64,000 bases of DNA from Paenibacillus sp. R14(2021) (GCF_019431355.1 NZ_CP080269.1:4645001-4709000); one strand, 5' to 3'. Counted from the first letter of the stretch, positions 1 through 8,925 are shown. Notes: a model not told the origin generated them from the letters alone. Numbers and translations: made by a program.

Positions 1-103
1 GCTGCAGCGGCGTGCGCGCGGATACTTCCTTCACGTGCATTTGAGCCTGCGCAATCTCGGTCAGCCCCACTGTCAGCGCCTCGTAGTTACGTTCGTTTCC
101 CAT
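1..103 (-). CDS. ilvA: Threonine dehydratase, N-terminal part (cut by window edge)
   Basis: Only the first 34 codons are in the window. They read as a short basic/acidic leader followed by VSARTPLQ, which matches the start of the PLP-dependent threonine ammonia-lyase IlvA, where the equivalent stretch is a conserved xxRTPLQ motif. The enzyme deaminates threonine to 2-oxobutanoate, the first committed step to isoleucine. The start is set by AAAGGAG placed about 8 bases before the ATG. The gene is preceded on the same strand by a T-box leader whose likely specifier is an isoleucine codon, which supports the assignment. Other fold-type II PLP enzymes share the motif, so the product is a good but not certain call. 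Confidence 0.7.
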   Translation of the reverse strand, partial: MGNERNYEALTVGLTEIAQAQMHVKEVSARTPLQ

Positions 104-155
104 GTGAATCTTTCTCCTTTGCTCATCCCATGACTTGATAGTGAAGCTATAAACT

Positions 156-452
156 AAAAAAATCCCGTCCCCGTAAGGGACGAGATGATCTCTCGTGTTA
201 CCACCCTGATTCTGCTTGCGAATTCGCATTCGTGCGAAGACCTAACAGCTCTTAGCCGCGTACTGCCGTACGTGCTCCATGTAACGGCGGAAGCCGTCCA
301 TGCTTATGATCGCTGCGGGGAATACAATACCCGGTCGGTTCGGCATGGCTTCTCAGGGAGGATGCTTCGTTCGCAGGCAATCGTCGGCTTTCAGCGGACA
401 CCGACTCTCTGGAGATTGCGTTCGGGCGGGCGAGCTTGTTCCCGTCAATGAA
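156..452 (-). ncRNA. T-box riboswitch leader of ilvA, probably isoleucine-responsive
   Basis: Read on the minus strand, this leader holds the T-box core AGGGTGGTAACACG at 207-194, complementary to a tRNA acceptor end, followed by an intrinsic terminator at about 186-156 (CGTCCC, loop, GGGACG, then a T run). Upstream is a Stem I-like region with AGAGAG and a GCTGAAAGCCG distal loop. An ATC triplet at 363-361, just before a CCTCCCTGAGA stretch, sits where the specifier codon is expected. ATC would read tRNA-Ile, which fits the downstream ilvA. In known T-boxes, uncharged tRNA stabilises the antiterminator and turns the gene on. The specifier call is by position and eye, not by a covariance model. 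Confidence 0.9.
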
Positions 453-482
453 TTTGGGCGAAATGGTTGAATTATTATACTT

Positions 483-512
483 GTTATACCCCCGTGTTAG
501 GTGAAATGTCAA
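483..512 (-). promoter_or_regulatory. Sigma-A-type promoter of the T-box/ilvA transcript
   Basis: On the minus strand TTGACA (512-507) is followed after 18 bases by TATAAC (488-483). It lies directly upstream of the T-box leader and reads towards ilvA. Confidence 0.65.
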
Positions 513-605
513 CGGTCAATTCAAGGGTATTCATTTTTGATGCAGCAGCTGGGATAATGTGGTACATTTTGGTGGCGATCGATTCGAATCCGGAGGTAGA
601 GCATC

Positions 606-1214
606 ATGGGAAACAAGCCGTTTCTTGGTCATTACGGACTGTATGCTATTATCGTGTTTTTTGCAATTTGCTGGACGCTGCTCGCGTTCCATCCTTACAG
701 CGTTTTCGATTGGTGGCTTGAGAATCTGCTGACCTTAGCCTCGCTGGCTGGCTTGGCTGCAAGCTATCGTTGGTTCCGCTTCAGTAATAGCTCTTATTTC
801 CTAATCATGATCTTCATCGTCATGCACACGATCGGCGCGCATTTTGCGTACAACACGACACCGATAGATCGCTTCTTAAACCTATTGTTTCATTTTGAAC
901 GTCAAAACTACGACCGCGTCGTCCACTTTGCTTTCGGCCTGCTCATTGCCTACCCCGTCTATGAGGTCATCGTCCGATTGACGAGTATGCGCAGAGGCTG
1001 GGCGCATATCGCCGTGCCATGGCTCATTCTTGGCTTCGGCGCGTACTATGAGCTGATCGAAATGTGGGTCGCGCTTATTGTTTCCCCTGAGAAAGGAGCC
1101 ATGTTTCTCGGCAGCCAGGGCGATCCGTGGGATGCCCAGCACGATATGGAGGTTGCGCTTTACGGCGCATCTATTGCGATGCTGGCTGCGTTTCTGTTTC
1201 GCCGGCGGCGATAG
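606..1214 (+). CDS. YjdF-like membrane protein (DUF2238 family)
   Basis: The 202-residue product is almost entirely hydrophobic, with about six membrane segments (roughly residues 10-28, 38-52, 60-78, 105-122, 135-152 and 183-197). Conserved-looking charged patches include HTIGAHFAYN near residue 80, DRVVHFAFG near 100, YYELIEMW near 145 and DPWDAQHDM near 172, which are typical of the DUF2238/YjdF family. The molecular function of that family is not known. The start has CGGAGGTAG eight bases upstream. The gene stands alone and converges on the polyphosphate kinase gene, with which it overlaps by 44 bases at the 3' ends. Confidence 0.8.
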   Translation: MGNKPFLGHYGLYAIIVFFAICWTLLAFHPYSVFDWWLENLLTLASLAGLAASYRWFRFSNSSYFLIMIFIVMHTIGAHFAYNTTPIDRFLNLLFHFERQNYDRVVHFAFGLLIAYPVYEVIVRLTSMRRGWAHIAVPWLILGFGAYYELIEMWVALIVSPEKGAMFLGSQGDPWDAQHDMEVALYGASIAMLAAFLFRRRR

Positions 1215-2004
1215 ACGGGAACTGGCTCATGTCGACGTCGGGATACGTTAGGTGGAGTGAATTCATCGCCGACTCTACAATGCGGAGCACGAGGTAGTCG
1301 CGGAACCAGCGGTTATTCGCAGGGACAATATACCAAGGACAGCGTTTGGTGGAAGTCGCTTTGAACGCCTGCTCGTATGCCTTCTGGTAGGCGGGCCAGT
1401 AACGGCGCTCCTCGAGGTCGCTGGGATCGAATTTCCACAGCTTTTCGGGATTTTCCATACGCTCATGAATTTTTTTGAGCTGAAAATCCGGCGAGATATG
1501 AAGGAAAATCTTAATGACCGTAATACCGCTGTCACTTAGCATTTTCTCGAAATGAACAATATGCTTGAGCCGCTTGGACGCTTCTTTGTTGTCGATGACA
1601 CCGTGCACGCGCGTGATGAGGACCTCCTCGTAGTAGGAGCGGTTGAAGGCCGAGATCGTGCCTTTGGGCGGGGCGACCTTATGCGTCCGCCACAGAAAAT
1701 CATGGGATGCTTCATCGGGCGTCGGCTTCTTGAAGCTCTCTGCCCGGAACCCCTGCGGATTGAGCCCGGCAAGCACCTTCTTGATGACGCCGTCTTTCCC
1801 GCTGCAATCCATGCCTTGAAAGAGGATCAGCACGCCGTTTCGCTTGCTTGCATAAAGCCTCTCCTGATGCTCCTCAAGCTTGTCCTTCAGTTCGTCGAAC
1901 GCGTCCGCGATCTCGTCTTTATCTGCAATGCCTGCCGTATCCTCGGGATCAATGTTCGAGAGGGACAGCTTGCGTTTCTCGTTTAGTCGGTAGTTCTCCA
2001 GCAT
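1171..2004 (-). CDS. PPK2-family polyphosphate kinase
   Basis: This 277-residue protein has the PPK2 fold signatures: a Walker A-like loop GMDCSGKDG near residue 65, a FKKPTPDE lid region, and NRSYYEEVLITRVHG near residue 125. PPK2 enzymes move phosphate between polyphosphate and nucleotides, in most members making NDP or NTP from polyphosphate. The length and the single domain are usual for the class that phosphorylates nucleoside mono- or diphosphates (PPK2_rel_1-like), but substrate choice cannot be read from sequence. Two ATGs are possible; the second, used here, has AGGAGA at a normal distance, whereas the first overlaps that site. The gene is transcribed alone. Confidence 0.88.
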   Translation of the reverse strand: MLENYRLNEKRKLSLSNIDPEDTAGIADKDEIADAFDELKDKLEEHQERLYASKRNGVLILFQGMDCSGKDGVIKKVLAGLNPQGFRAESFKKPTPDEASHDFLWRTHKVAPPKGTISAFNRSYYEEVLITRVHGVIDNKEASKRLKHIVHFEKMLSDSGITVIKIFLHISPDFQLKKIHERMENPEKLWKFDPSDLEERRYWPAYQKAYEQAFKATSTKRCPWYIVPANNRWFRDYLVLRIVESAMNSLHLTYPDVDMSQFPSIAAGETETQPASQ

Positions 2005-2187
2005 GCGCATTCTCCTTTAATCGTTGTAAGTGTTGGTAACATTTATTTCCAATTATAGCTTGTGCAACTTCAGATTTATAGCCGATGAACACATGTTGCG
2101 CACTTTCTAATTTCTAATGCAGGTAAAACCGGAAATGGATTATAATTGAAAACTAGCGGCACCTTAGGGTGCAAGAAGGAGATACGC

Positions 2188-2772
2188 ATGATTACCCGCA
2201 TTTTGCTTATTCGGCACGGCGATTCTTCTCCTATGGTCAGCGTGGACCGCGAGCGAGGCTTGACCGAGCAAGGCCATGAGACGGTGCGGCGCATGACCGA
2301 GGAACTGCGCGATGTATCAATTGACGCAGTCGTTTCCAGTCCATATGTCAGGGCATTAATGACCGTTCAGGGCATTGCTGACGAACGGGGGTTGTCTGTC
2401 GCGACCTTCGAGGACTTGAGAGAACGGCAGCTATACGGCTCGGATGCCTTATTGCCTTCGGATGCTTTTTATCATGCGGTCAGACGTTCTTTCGACGATC
2501 ATGATGTCGTGCTGGAGGGCGGAGAGTCTTTCAGGGAAGCCCAGCTTCGTGCTGTGCCGGTGATTCGCGATATGGTGAGCGTTTACCGGGGAAGGACCGT
2601 TGCCGTCGGCACGCATGGCAATATCATGACCATGATCCTGCATGCGTTCGATGAACGCTTCGGCTGGGAGTTCTGGCGTCAGTTGACGATGCCGGATGTG
2701 TACGCCATGACGTTCGAGGGCGATGAACTACAGGGGGTGGAACGACTATGGAGCCCGTCTATCGGGAGATGA
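2188..2772 (+). CDS. Histidine phosphatase family protein (phosphoglycerate mutase-like)
   Basis: The product (194 residues) opens with MITRILLIRHG, the RHG catalytic motif of the histidine phosphatase superfamily, in which the histidine is phosphorylated during catalysis. A second catalytic histidine lies in VAVGTHGNIM near residue 140, and an Arg in SSPYVRA near 51 completes the expected active site. These features support a phosphatase or mutase on a small phosphorylated substrate, which cannot be named. AAGGAG lies 7 bases before the chosen ATG; a longer frame exists upstream but lacks a site. The 3' end overlaps the next gene by 25 bases, so the two are probably translated together. Confidence 0.85.
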   Translation: MITRILLIRHGDSSPMVSVDRERGLTEQGHETVRRMTEELRDVSIDAVVSSPYVRALMTVQGIADERGLSVATFEDLRERQLYGSDALLPSDAFYHAVRRSFDDHDVVLEGGESFREAQLRAVPVIRDMVSVYRGRTVAVGTHGNIMTMILHAFDERFGWEFWRQLTMPDVYAMTFEGDELQGVERLWSPSIGR

Positions 2773-3167
2773 TGTTGTCCGACTATGAAGCTTGTTACGC
2801 ACTCTGGTCCGCAACGAGCGGCATGGCTTTAAGTGATGCGGATTCGCCTGAAGCGATCGACCGGTATTTGCAGCGCAATCCCGGCTGCAGCTTCGTCTGC
2901 GAAAGCGGCGGCAGGCTGCTCGGCACCCTATTGGGCGGTCATGACGGCCGAAGGGGCTACATTTATCACGCGGCTGTTGCTTTAGACCAACGCGGTCAAG
3001 GTATCGGCGGGCAGTTGGTCAGGCGGAGTTTGGACAATCTTCGCAAAGCAGGAATCCAAAAATGTCATTTGTTCGTTATAGAAGATAACGAGATCGGCAG
3101 CCGCTTCTGGGCCCATTCAGGCTGGGAGAGGCGGGATGGGATTTTGTTGTATTCGGCAGCTACGTAG
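2748..3167 (+). CDS. GNAT family N-acetyltransferase
   Basis: A 139-residue single-domain protein with the GNAT acetyl-CoA signature QRGQGIGGQLV near residue 85 (the Q/RxxGxG/A pyrophosphate loop) preceded by a beta strand ending in AAVAL. The C-terminal part carries the NEIGSRFWAHSGWERRDGI-type motif common in this superfamily. It should transfer an acetyl group from acetyl-CoA to an amine, but the substrate is unknown. The gene starts inside the end of the histidine phosphatase gene and is followed 21 bases later by another GNAT gene, so it is probably part of a short operon (2188-3961). Confidence 0.85.
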   Translation: MEPVYREMMLSDYEACYALWSATSGMALSDADSPEAIDRYLQRNPGCSFVCESGGRLLGTLLGGHDGRRGYIYHAAVALDQRGQGIGGQLVRRSLDNLRKAGIQKCHLFVIEDNEIGSRFWAHSGWERRDGILLYSAAT

Positions 3168-3188
3168 ACGCTGCGGAGAGGGGCTGCC

Positions 3189-3644
3189 ATGCACGATATC
3201 CAGATCCGCAGGCTGGAGGCTTCGGCTTGCCACGATTGGTCTAAGCTGCTGCAAGAGAGCAGGCGTGAAGGCTATCGCCATATTGACCGCCTGACCGAGG
3301 CGTATAGAAACGGAACGAACCGCTTCGACCGCGAAGGGGAGCTGCTGCTCGCAGCTGAAATCGGCGGCGAGCTTGCCGGTATCGGCGGCCTTAATGGGAC
3401 CCCCCTGCCTGCAGTCGGACGAGTTCGGCGGGTCTATGTGTCCCCGGAGTTTCGAAGGAGAGGCGTCGCAAGGACACTCATGCAAGCATTGATCGCATCG
3501 GCAGGTCCCGCTTACGGGCGGCTGGTCTTGCGAACGGACAATCCGGCGGCGTGCGCGCTTTATGAATCGCTTGGGTTTCGCAGTGTGCAGGGCGAAGAAG
3601 GAATCACGCATGAACTTAATCTCATGAAGGATATAGGAGGATGA
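3189..3644 (+). CDS. GNAT family N-acetyltransferase
   Basis: This 151-residue protein has the GNAT acetyl-CoA loop FRRRGVARTLM near residue 95 after the strand RVRRVYVSPE, and the typical C-terminal DNPAACALYESLGFR motif. The last is the strongest sign of the family. The acceptor substrate cannot be inferred. GAGAGGGGCTGCC precedes the ATG. The stop codon overlaps the start region of the next gene by four bases. It is a second, dissimilar acetyltransferase rather than a duplicate of the neighbour. Confidence 0.87.
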   Translation: MHDIQIRRLEASACHDWSKLLQESRREGYRHIDRLTEAYRNGTNRFDREGELLLAAEIGGELAGIGGLNGTPLPAVGRVRRVYVSPEFRRRGVARTLMQALIASAGPAYGRLVLRTDNPAACALYESLGFRSVQGEEGITHELNLMKDIGG

Positions 3645-3649
3645 AGAAG

Positions 3650-3961
3650 ATGGAACAAAAGAACATTCAGCACATGGTGATTTTTAATTTGAAGCATGAA
3701 GCGGGATCCCCGGAGGCGGAAAAGTTTTTGCAGGATGGCAGCCGGTTGCTGACCTCGATTCCGGTTGTGAAATCGTTCAAGGTGTTCAAGCAAGTGAGCC
3801 CGAAGAACGATTATGATTACGGGTTCTCCATGATTTTCAGCAGTCAAGCCGATTATGAGACGTACAATGCGCATCCGGTCCATGTCGACTTCGTCGAGAA
3901 CCGCTGGATTCCGGAGGTTAGCCGGTTTCTAGAGATCGATTTTGAATCCTACGAGGTGTAG
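3650..3961 (+). CDS. Dabb (stress-responsive alpha/beta barrel) domain protein
   Basis: The 103-residue product begins with MEQKNIQHMVIFNLKHE, and has F-KVFKQVSPKNDYDYGF and YETYNAHPVHVDFV, the pattern of the dimeric alpha/beta barrel Dabb family (HVV-F-K, then DYaL, then Y..HP.H). Members form small dimeric ferredoxin-like barrels; few have a known activity and none can be assigned here. The ATG at 3650 is preferred over that at 3641 because AGGAGG sits nine bases before it. It closes the short run of genes that starts with the histidine phosphatase. Confidence 0.8.
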   Translation: MEQKNIQHMVIFNLKHEAGSPEAEKFLQDGSRLLTSIPVVKSFKVFKQVSPKNDYDYGFSMIFSSQADYETYNAHPVHVDFVENRWIPEVSRFLEIDFESYEV

Positions 3962-3966
3962 GTTAA

Positions 3967-4137
3967 CTTGGGCATAGTGAAGCCGGTCGGGGCAGCGTTA
4001 CTATCGCGGGCGGCGAAGGCCAAACCGTCTATCGGCTGAAGGTCAGCGGGAAAGAACATGACGTGCGCGTCATCGTCAGCCTGCCCATGCCGCAAGGCGG
4101 GCCGCGGAAGGTGGAGAAGCTTCAGCTGGAGCGTTAG
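3967..4137 (+). pseudogene. Gene remnant: coding-like 3' fragment without a start
   Basis: An open frame of 56 codons follows directly after a TAA and ends at TAG 4135-4137. It has no ATG or RBS at its beginning, yet reads as ordinary protein with strand-like alternation (SVTIAGGEGQTVYRLKVSG, then DVRVIVSLPMPQGG, then KVEKLQLER). This looks like the C-terminal end of a lost gene. I do not recognise the family. A chance frame in GC-rich DNA is the alternative. Confidence 0.4.
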
Positions 4138-4203
4138 GACACTAATTAGGTTAATAACTGTCACATACAAACAATTTGCCTGCAAAAAAAGCAAACCGGG
4201 CGG

Positions 4204-5226
4204 TTAGCCCGGTTTGCTGAGAAGGGTACGAAACTGCTCCGTCAGGAGCGGCACGATCTCGAATAAGTCCCCGACGATTCCATAATCGGCTACGCCGAAG
4301 ATGGGGGCGTCGGGGTCTTTGTTGATGGCGACGATGACGCGGGATTGGCTCATGCCGGCCAGATGCTGGATGGCGCCGCTGATGCCGCAGGCGATGTAGA
4401 GCTTCGGCGTGACGGTCTTGCCCGTCTGGCCGATCTGCAGCGCGTAGTCGCAATAGCCGGCATCGCAGGCGCCGCGCGAGGCGCCGACTGCGCCGCCGAG
4501 CACCGCGGCCAGCGCGGCGAGCGGAGCGAAGCCCTCCGCGCTGCGCACGCCTCTGCCGCCGGCGACGATGATGTCCGCCTCGGCGAGATCGACCGTACCG
4601 CCCGTCTTGCGCACGACGCTGCGGACGGTGGTCCATAACGGCGGCGCGGGGTAGGGCAGCGCCGCGATGACGCCTTCGCTGCCGGGAGCGACCGGCTCCG
4701 CGACGGGCAGGTTGTTGGGGCGCACCGTCAGCACCCCCGGTGCGCCGGGAAGAAACCGCCGCTGCTCGAACGCCTTGCCGGCGTAGAGCGGGCGCGTGAA
4801 GACCGCGTCCGCGCCGCCATCGCCCTGCAGGTCGATGGCAGTAACGTCCGCGACGTGGCCGCCACCGACCGAGGCGGCCACGCGGGGCGCGAGCTCGCGC
4901 CCCGCTGCGGTGTGGCCGAGCACGATCACGCTCGGCCGCACCGCGGCAACGGCGGCGCCGATGACGGCGGCGTACGCCTCCGGCGCAAAGCCGGCCAGGG
5001 CGGGGTCGTCTACGACATGGACGACCCCGGCCCCCCGGGCGGCGAGCTCCGCGGCGGCTTCCTGCAGCGCCGCCTCGGGCCCGCCGCCGACGAGGACGGC
5101 GTGCACGCTGCCGCCGTCCCCGGCCAGGAGCCGCGCGGCGCCGAGCGCTTCCAGCGCCACGCGCCGCAGCTTGCCATCCGCGCACTCGGCATAGACGAGT
5201 GCCGTACGTTTCAATGGTTCGGTCAT
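4204..5226 (-). CDS. etfA: Electron transfer flavoprotein, alpha subunit
   Basis: At 340 residues this has the usual EtfA length. The N-terminal half is an adenine-nucleotide-binding-like domain, and the C-terminal half carries the FAD-binding signature [12 protein letters not shown] near residue 275 followed by [10 protein letters not shown] and ADYGIVGD, which are diagnostic for EtfA. With EtfB it forms the soluble heterodimer that accepts electrons from acyl-CoA dehydrogenase. The start has GGGAGG nine bases upstream. It lies 21 bases after etfB and is surely co-transcribed. The neighbouring fadF and fadE supply the acceptor and donor. The base composition is very GC-rich, which creates long false frames on both strands. 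Confidence 0.96.
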   Translation of the reverse strand: MTEPLKRTALVYAECADGKLRRVALEALGAARLLAGDGGSVHAVLVGGGPEAALQEAAAELAARGAGVVHVVDDPALAGFAPEAYAAVIGAAVAAVRPSVIVLGHTAAGRELAPRVAASVGGGHVADVTAIDLQGDGGADAVFTRPLYAGKAFEQRRFLPGAPGVLTVRPNNLPVAEPVAPGSEGVIAALPYPAPPLWTTVRSVVRKTGGTVDLAEADIIVAGGRGVRSAEGFAPLAALAAVLGGAVGASRGACDAGYCDYALQIGQTGKTVTPKLYIACGISGAIQHLAGMSQSRVIVAINKDPDAPIFGVADYGIVGDLFEIVPLLTEQFRTLLSKPG

Positions 5227-5247
5227 CTTTGATCCGGACCTCCCTTC

Positions 5248-6111
5248 TTAGAAAAGCTTCGCTTCGCGCTGCAGTAGCTCCGCGAGCAGCGCTGCCTGCT
5301 CCGCAGGCGCGCCGCTCAGCTTGCGCCCGGCCGCGCGGAGCGGCGGCGCCAGGAGCGCGAGCCGCTCCGTGCGCGGCGCAAGATCACCCGCATCAAGGCC
5401 GAGATCATGGATGCTCACTTGGCGGAGCGGCTTGCGCTTCGCTTTCATAATGCCCGGCAGCGACGGGTACCGCGGTTCGTTCAGCCCTTGCTGCGCGGTG
5501 ATGAGCGCAGGGAGGGGGATTTCAACCGTTTCGTCGCCCCATTCCGTATCCCGTACGACGACGGCAACCTTGTCCCCGCTGCCCCAAGACGCGCCGTTGT
5601 GCGCCTTTACGGGCTTGGCATCGGCTCCGTTACCGCCTGCCGCCCTGGCAGCTCCGGCGGAATCCCCGTCCCGCACCTCCAGCTTCAGCGCCGCCGCCGC
5701 ATGCGGCAGTCCCAGCCGTTCGGCAATCTGCAGCGCAATGCTGCCTGCGCCGCGGTCCACGGCAAACAGCCCCGCCAAGATCAGGTCCGGCAGCATCGGC
5801 TGCAAGGCGACGGCAAGCGCCGCAGCGACGGCATGCCCGTCGTCCGGCAGCCCATCCTGTTCCAGCAGCACCGCTTCGTCGGCGCCCATGGCAAGGGCGG
5901 TTCGCAGCGCCTCCACGGCGCGGTCGCTTCCGCACGAAACGACCGTCACGCTGCCGCCGTGCGCCTCGCGCAGGCGCAGCGCCTCCTCCAGCGCGTATTC
6001 GTCGTAAGGGTTAATGATGAATTTGACGCTGTCATCGGCGACAGCCCCGTTCACCAGCTCGATTTTCTCCTCCGTATCGAAGGTTTGCTTGATCAATACC
6101 ACCAGCTTCAT
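5248..6111 (-). CDS. etfB: Electron transfer flavoprotein, beta subunit
   Basis: The 287-residue product begins with MKLVVLIKQTFDTEEKI and contains INPYDEYALEEALRLRE near residue 40 and CGSDRAVEALRTALAMGAD near 68, the standard EtfB pattern; AGLFAVDRGAGSIALQIAERLG near 130 is the usual central helix region. EtfB binds AMP and docks with acyl-CoA dehydrogenase. The frame is open 93 bases further upstream, but the ATG used here has GGGAGGTG at normal spacing and matches the family start. A region of about 50 residues (140-190) rich in Ala, Gly and Asp looks like an insertion relative to typical EtfB, which is worth noting. It is divergent from fadF. Confidence 0.95.
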   Translation of the reverse strand: MKLVVLIKQTFDTEEKIELVNGAVADDSVKFIINPYDEYALEEALRLREAHGGSVTVVSCGSDRAVEALRTALAMGADEAVLLEQDGLPDDGHAVAAALAVALQPMLPDLILAGLFAVDRGAGSIALQIAERLGLPHAAAALKLEVRDGDSAGAARAAGGNGADAKPVKAHNGASWGSGDKVAVVVRDTEWGDETVEIPLPALITAQQGLNEPRYPSLPGIMKAKRKPLRQVSIHDLGLDAGDLAPRTERLALLAPPLRAAGRKLSGAPAEQAALLAELLQREAKLF

Positions 6112-6345
6112 CGGTACCGGACACCTCCCGATTGCTTCGTAATCGTCTGCGGCAGTCATACCGTTCCACGACCCCCGAATACGTTTGAAATAAGCCTTCC
6201 GCACTCGCTTCCGCCCCTGTTACCTTATGAACTTGGCCCCCGAAATAGACCGCGGCCCTGTCTTGCAGGGCTTGTTCCGACATGTTGCCGCGGATCGGGA
6301 CATATACTGAATCACTCCGCGAATCCGTGAGAAGGAGGGAGTCTG

Positions 6346-8832
6346 ATGGCATTTTGGAGCGCGCATGCGCTTGTTCAGCTGATCCGATGGGTGATGTTCG
6401 CGCTGCTGACGTTGACGGCGCTGGCTTTCTTTTATACCGCGGTCAGAAGGCGGGTCGATTACATGCGGTTGGGCAAAAGCGTTCAACCCAAACCCCCAGC
6501 CTCGCACGATCCATCCGATCCGGAAAACGACGACCGTGACGAAATGCTCCAGATTACGTCCTTCACTGCAGCTGCGGCAGCGGCTTCGGCGGCGGTTCCG
6601 CGGTCGGATCGGAGCCTGAATTGGATGATTCAAGTGTTCGGCCATCGCAAGCTGTTGAAAGACATCCGCAGCGGTATCATGCATGTCGTCTTGTTCTATG
6701 GGTTCATCGTGCTGCAGTTCGGCGCGGCGGATATGATTTGGAAAGGGCTTACCGGCGCGGCGCTGCCGTACCCGGCGTATCATGCTTTCGTGCTGACGCA
6801 GGAAGTGACGGTAACGCTCGTGCTGCTTGCGATTGTGTACGGCGCTTTCCGGAGGTACGTGGAGCGGCTTCGGCGGTTAAAACGGGGCTGGAAGCCGTCG
6901 GTGGTGCTGTGGCTGATCGGGGGGCTGATGCTGACCGTGATCTGTACGCAGGCATTTGACCGGCTGCGTGAGGCCGCGCCTCAGGCGGGCCAGGGCCAAA
7001 CGGCTGCCGTGTATCATGCGGATCGTTCATCGTCGATGGATATGCTGACTGCACAGCCTGTCTTCGTGCTCCGCGCGGCAGACCTGCTGCTTCAGTACAT
7101 GGCGGCAGAGAAGCTGTCTGCCGCACAGACGTCGGGTTCGGTTTCGGCATCGGTGTCGCTCTATGTTGGATATGCCCCGGTATCTTCATCGCTTGCCGAA
7201 GGATTTCGAGAATTAGGCTTAAGCGCATCGGCTGGAACCGTGCTGCATGAGCTGTTTTGGTGGCTGCATTTGGCGCTGCTGCTTGGATTTCTGGTTTATG
7301 TGCCGCAGTCGAAGCATTTTCATATTTTCACGGCCCCCGTTAACTTATGGCTTCGGCGACGCACGCCAACGGGCAGGCTGGCACCGCTTGATCTTGAGGA
7401 TGAGGAGGCGGAATCGTTCGGCGTCGGCGCCGTGGAGCAGTTCAACCGGAAGCAGCTGCTTGATCTCTACGCCTGCGTGGAATGCGGGCGCTGCACGAAT
7501 GTATGTCCGGCCTCCAGCACCGGCAAAATGCTCTCGCCCATGCATCTCATCGTGAAGCTGCGCGACCATCTGACCGAGAAAGGCGCAGCCATTACGTCGA
7601 AATCCCCTTGGGTGCCGGACTTCAGGCGTGTATCGGCAGGAGTGCCGAGCGCGCATGTGATGGCCGGGGCGATGCCGGTATGGGTGCACGGCGAACGGGG
7701 AGCGCAGACGACGATCGAGCCGACGATGTCCGCGCAGCGGCAGGCTTGGAATGTCCGCGAGGCTGCGCCGGTATCGGACGTGGCGCTGATCGGGGACGTC
7801 ATGACGGAGTCGGAGCTGTGGGCTTGCACCTCCTGCCGCAGCTGCGAGGAGCAGTGTCCGGTCGGTAATGAGCATGTCGACAAAATCATCGATATGCGCC
7901 GGTATCTCGTGCTTACGGAAGGCCGCGTTCCGGCCGAAGCCCAGCGCGCCATGCAAAATATCGAGCGCCAGGGCAATCCGTGGGGCCTTCCCCGCGGCGA
8001 GCGCGCGGCATGGCTGTCAGCCTATGCGGCGGCCGTTCCGGAAGCAGCTCCTGTGCAGACGATGCGCGATGCGGTCCGCAGCGGAGAGCAGCCGGAGCTG
8101 CTGCTGTGGGCCGGCACGATGGGCGCGTACGATCAGCGCAGCCGCAAGGTACTGTTCGCCGTCGTTCGGCTGCTGCAGGCGGCGGGCGTACCGTTCGCCG
8201 TGCTTGGCGGCGAGGAGAAGAACTCCGGCGATACGGCGCGGCGCCTCGGCAACGAGCTGCTTTTTCAAACGCTGTGCGGGGAGAATGTCGCCACCCTGGA
8301 GCGTTACGGGATCCGCCGCATCGTCACCATTTGCCCGCATACGTTTCATGCGCTGAAGAACGAATATATCGATTTTGGGCTTCGTTCAAGCGTTGTGGTG
8401 GAGCATCATACGACATTGTTAGCCCGGCTGGTTGCGGAAAGGCGGCTGATGCCCGCTCATACAGTGAAAGAGCGCGTGGTGTATCACGATTCCTGCTACC
8501 TGGGGAGGTATAACGGCAATTATGATGCGCCGCGCGAGCTGCTGCGCGCCATTCCGGGCGTTTGGCTGCTCGAGATGGAGCGCAGCCGCGCGAATGCGAT
8601 GTGCTGCGGTGCCGGCGGCGGCCTCATGTGGATGGAGGAGCGCAGCGGTATCCGCGTTAACGAAGCACGGACGGCGCAGGCGCTGGAGACGGCACCGACG
8701 GTCATCGGCTCCGCCTGCCCGTACTGCCTGACGATGATGGAGGACGGCATCAAGGTGCACGAGGCCGAGGATACCGTCCGCGCCCGTGACGTCGCGGAGC
8801 TTCTGGCAGAAAGTGTGTTCGGCGGAAGTTAA
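6346..8832 (+). CDS. fadF: Fe-S membrane oxidoreductase of beta-oxidation (FadF-type)
   Basis: The 828-residue protein has three parts. Residues 1-360 hold about six membrane segments resembling the nitrate reductase gamma/heterodisulfide reductase membrane domain. Two four-cysteine clusters follow: CVECGRCTNVCP near 376 and CTSCRSCEEQCP near 493, both typical 4Fe-4S ligand sets. The C-terminal part has two CCG-type motifs, with CPHTFHALKNEY near 665 and MCCGAGGGLMW near 752. This architecture is that of FadF/YwjF of Bacilli, thought to pass electrons from reduced ETF to the quinone pool. GAGAAGGAGGGAG precedes the ATG. It heads the rightward fad operon and is divergent from etfBA, as expected for a functional partner. 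Confidence 0.93.
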   Translation: MAFWSAHALVQLIRWVMFALLTLTALAFFYTAVRRRVDYMRLGKSVQPKPPASHDPSDPENDDRDEMLQITSFTAAAAAASAAVPRSDRSLNWMIQVFGHRKLLKDIRSGIMHVVLFYGFIVLQFGAADMIWKGLTGAALPYPAYHAFVLTQEVTVTLVLLAIVYGAFRRYVERLRRLKRGWKPSVVLWLIGGLMLTVICTQAFDRLREAAPQAGQGQTAAVYHADRSSSMDMLTAQPVFVLRAADLLLQYMAAEKLSAAQTSGSVSASVSLYVGYAPVSSSLAEGFRELGLSASAGTVLHELFWWLHLALLLGFLVYVPQSKHFHIFTAPVNLWLRRRTPTGRLAPLDLEDEEAESFGVGAVEQFNRKQLLDLYACVECGRCTNVCPASSTGKMLSPMHLIVKLRDHLTEKGAAITSKSPWVPDFRRVSAGVPSAHVMAGAMPVWVHGERGAQTTIEPTMSAQRQAWNVREAAPVSDVALIGDVMTESELWACTSCRSCEEQCPVGNEHVDKIIDMRRYLVLTEGRVPAEAQRAMQNIERQGNPWGLPRGERAAWLSAYAAAVPEAAPVQTMRDAVRSGEQPELLLWAGTMGAYDQRSRKVLFAVVRLLQAAGVPFAVLGGEEKNSGDTARRLGNELLFQTLCGENVATLERYGIRRIVTICPHTFHALKNEYIDFGLRSSVVVEHHTTLLARLVAERRLMPAHTVKERVVYHDSCYLGRYNGNYDAPRELLRAIPGVWLLEMERSRANAMCCGAGGGLMWMEERSGIRVNEARTAQALETAPTVIGSACPYCLTMMEDGIKVHEAEDTVRARDVAELLAESVFGGS

Positions 8833-8925
8833 AGTCGGAAACAGTGGTGAAAGCTGCGGCCCAAAAGCATCGGCAGTTGTTTGCGCCGTGACAAGCGAAT
8901 CTTTCGAAACAAAGGAGGGAGCAGT

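Noticed and set aside
4151-5185. Arg-rich 344-residue open frame on the minus strand
   Set aside because: It is a shadow of etfA in another frame of very GC-rich DNA; its composition (runs of Arg, Ala and Gly) is not protein-like.
6112-6204. N-terminal extension of EtfB
   Set aside because: The frame is open, but the family start MKLVVLIKQ has its own GGGAGGTG site and the extension has no EtfB-like sequence.
5407-6330. Plus-strand open frame of 307 codons opposite etfB
   Set aside because: It runs antisense through etfB, has no recognisable domain and no ribosome site; etfB has clear family motifs.
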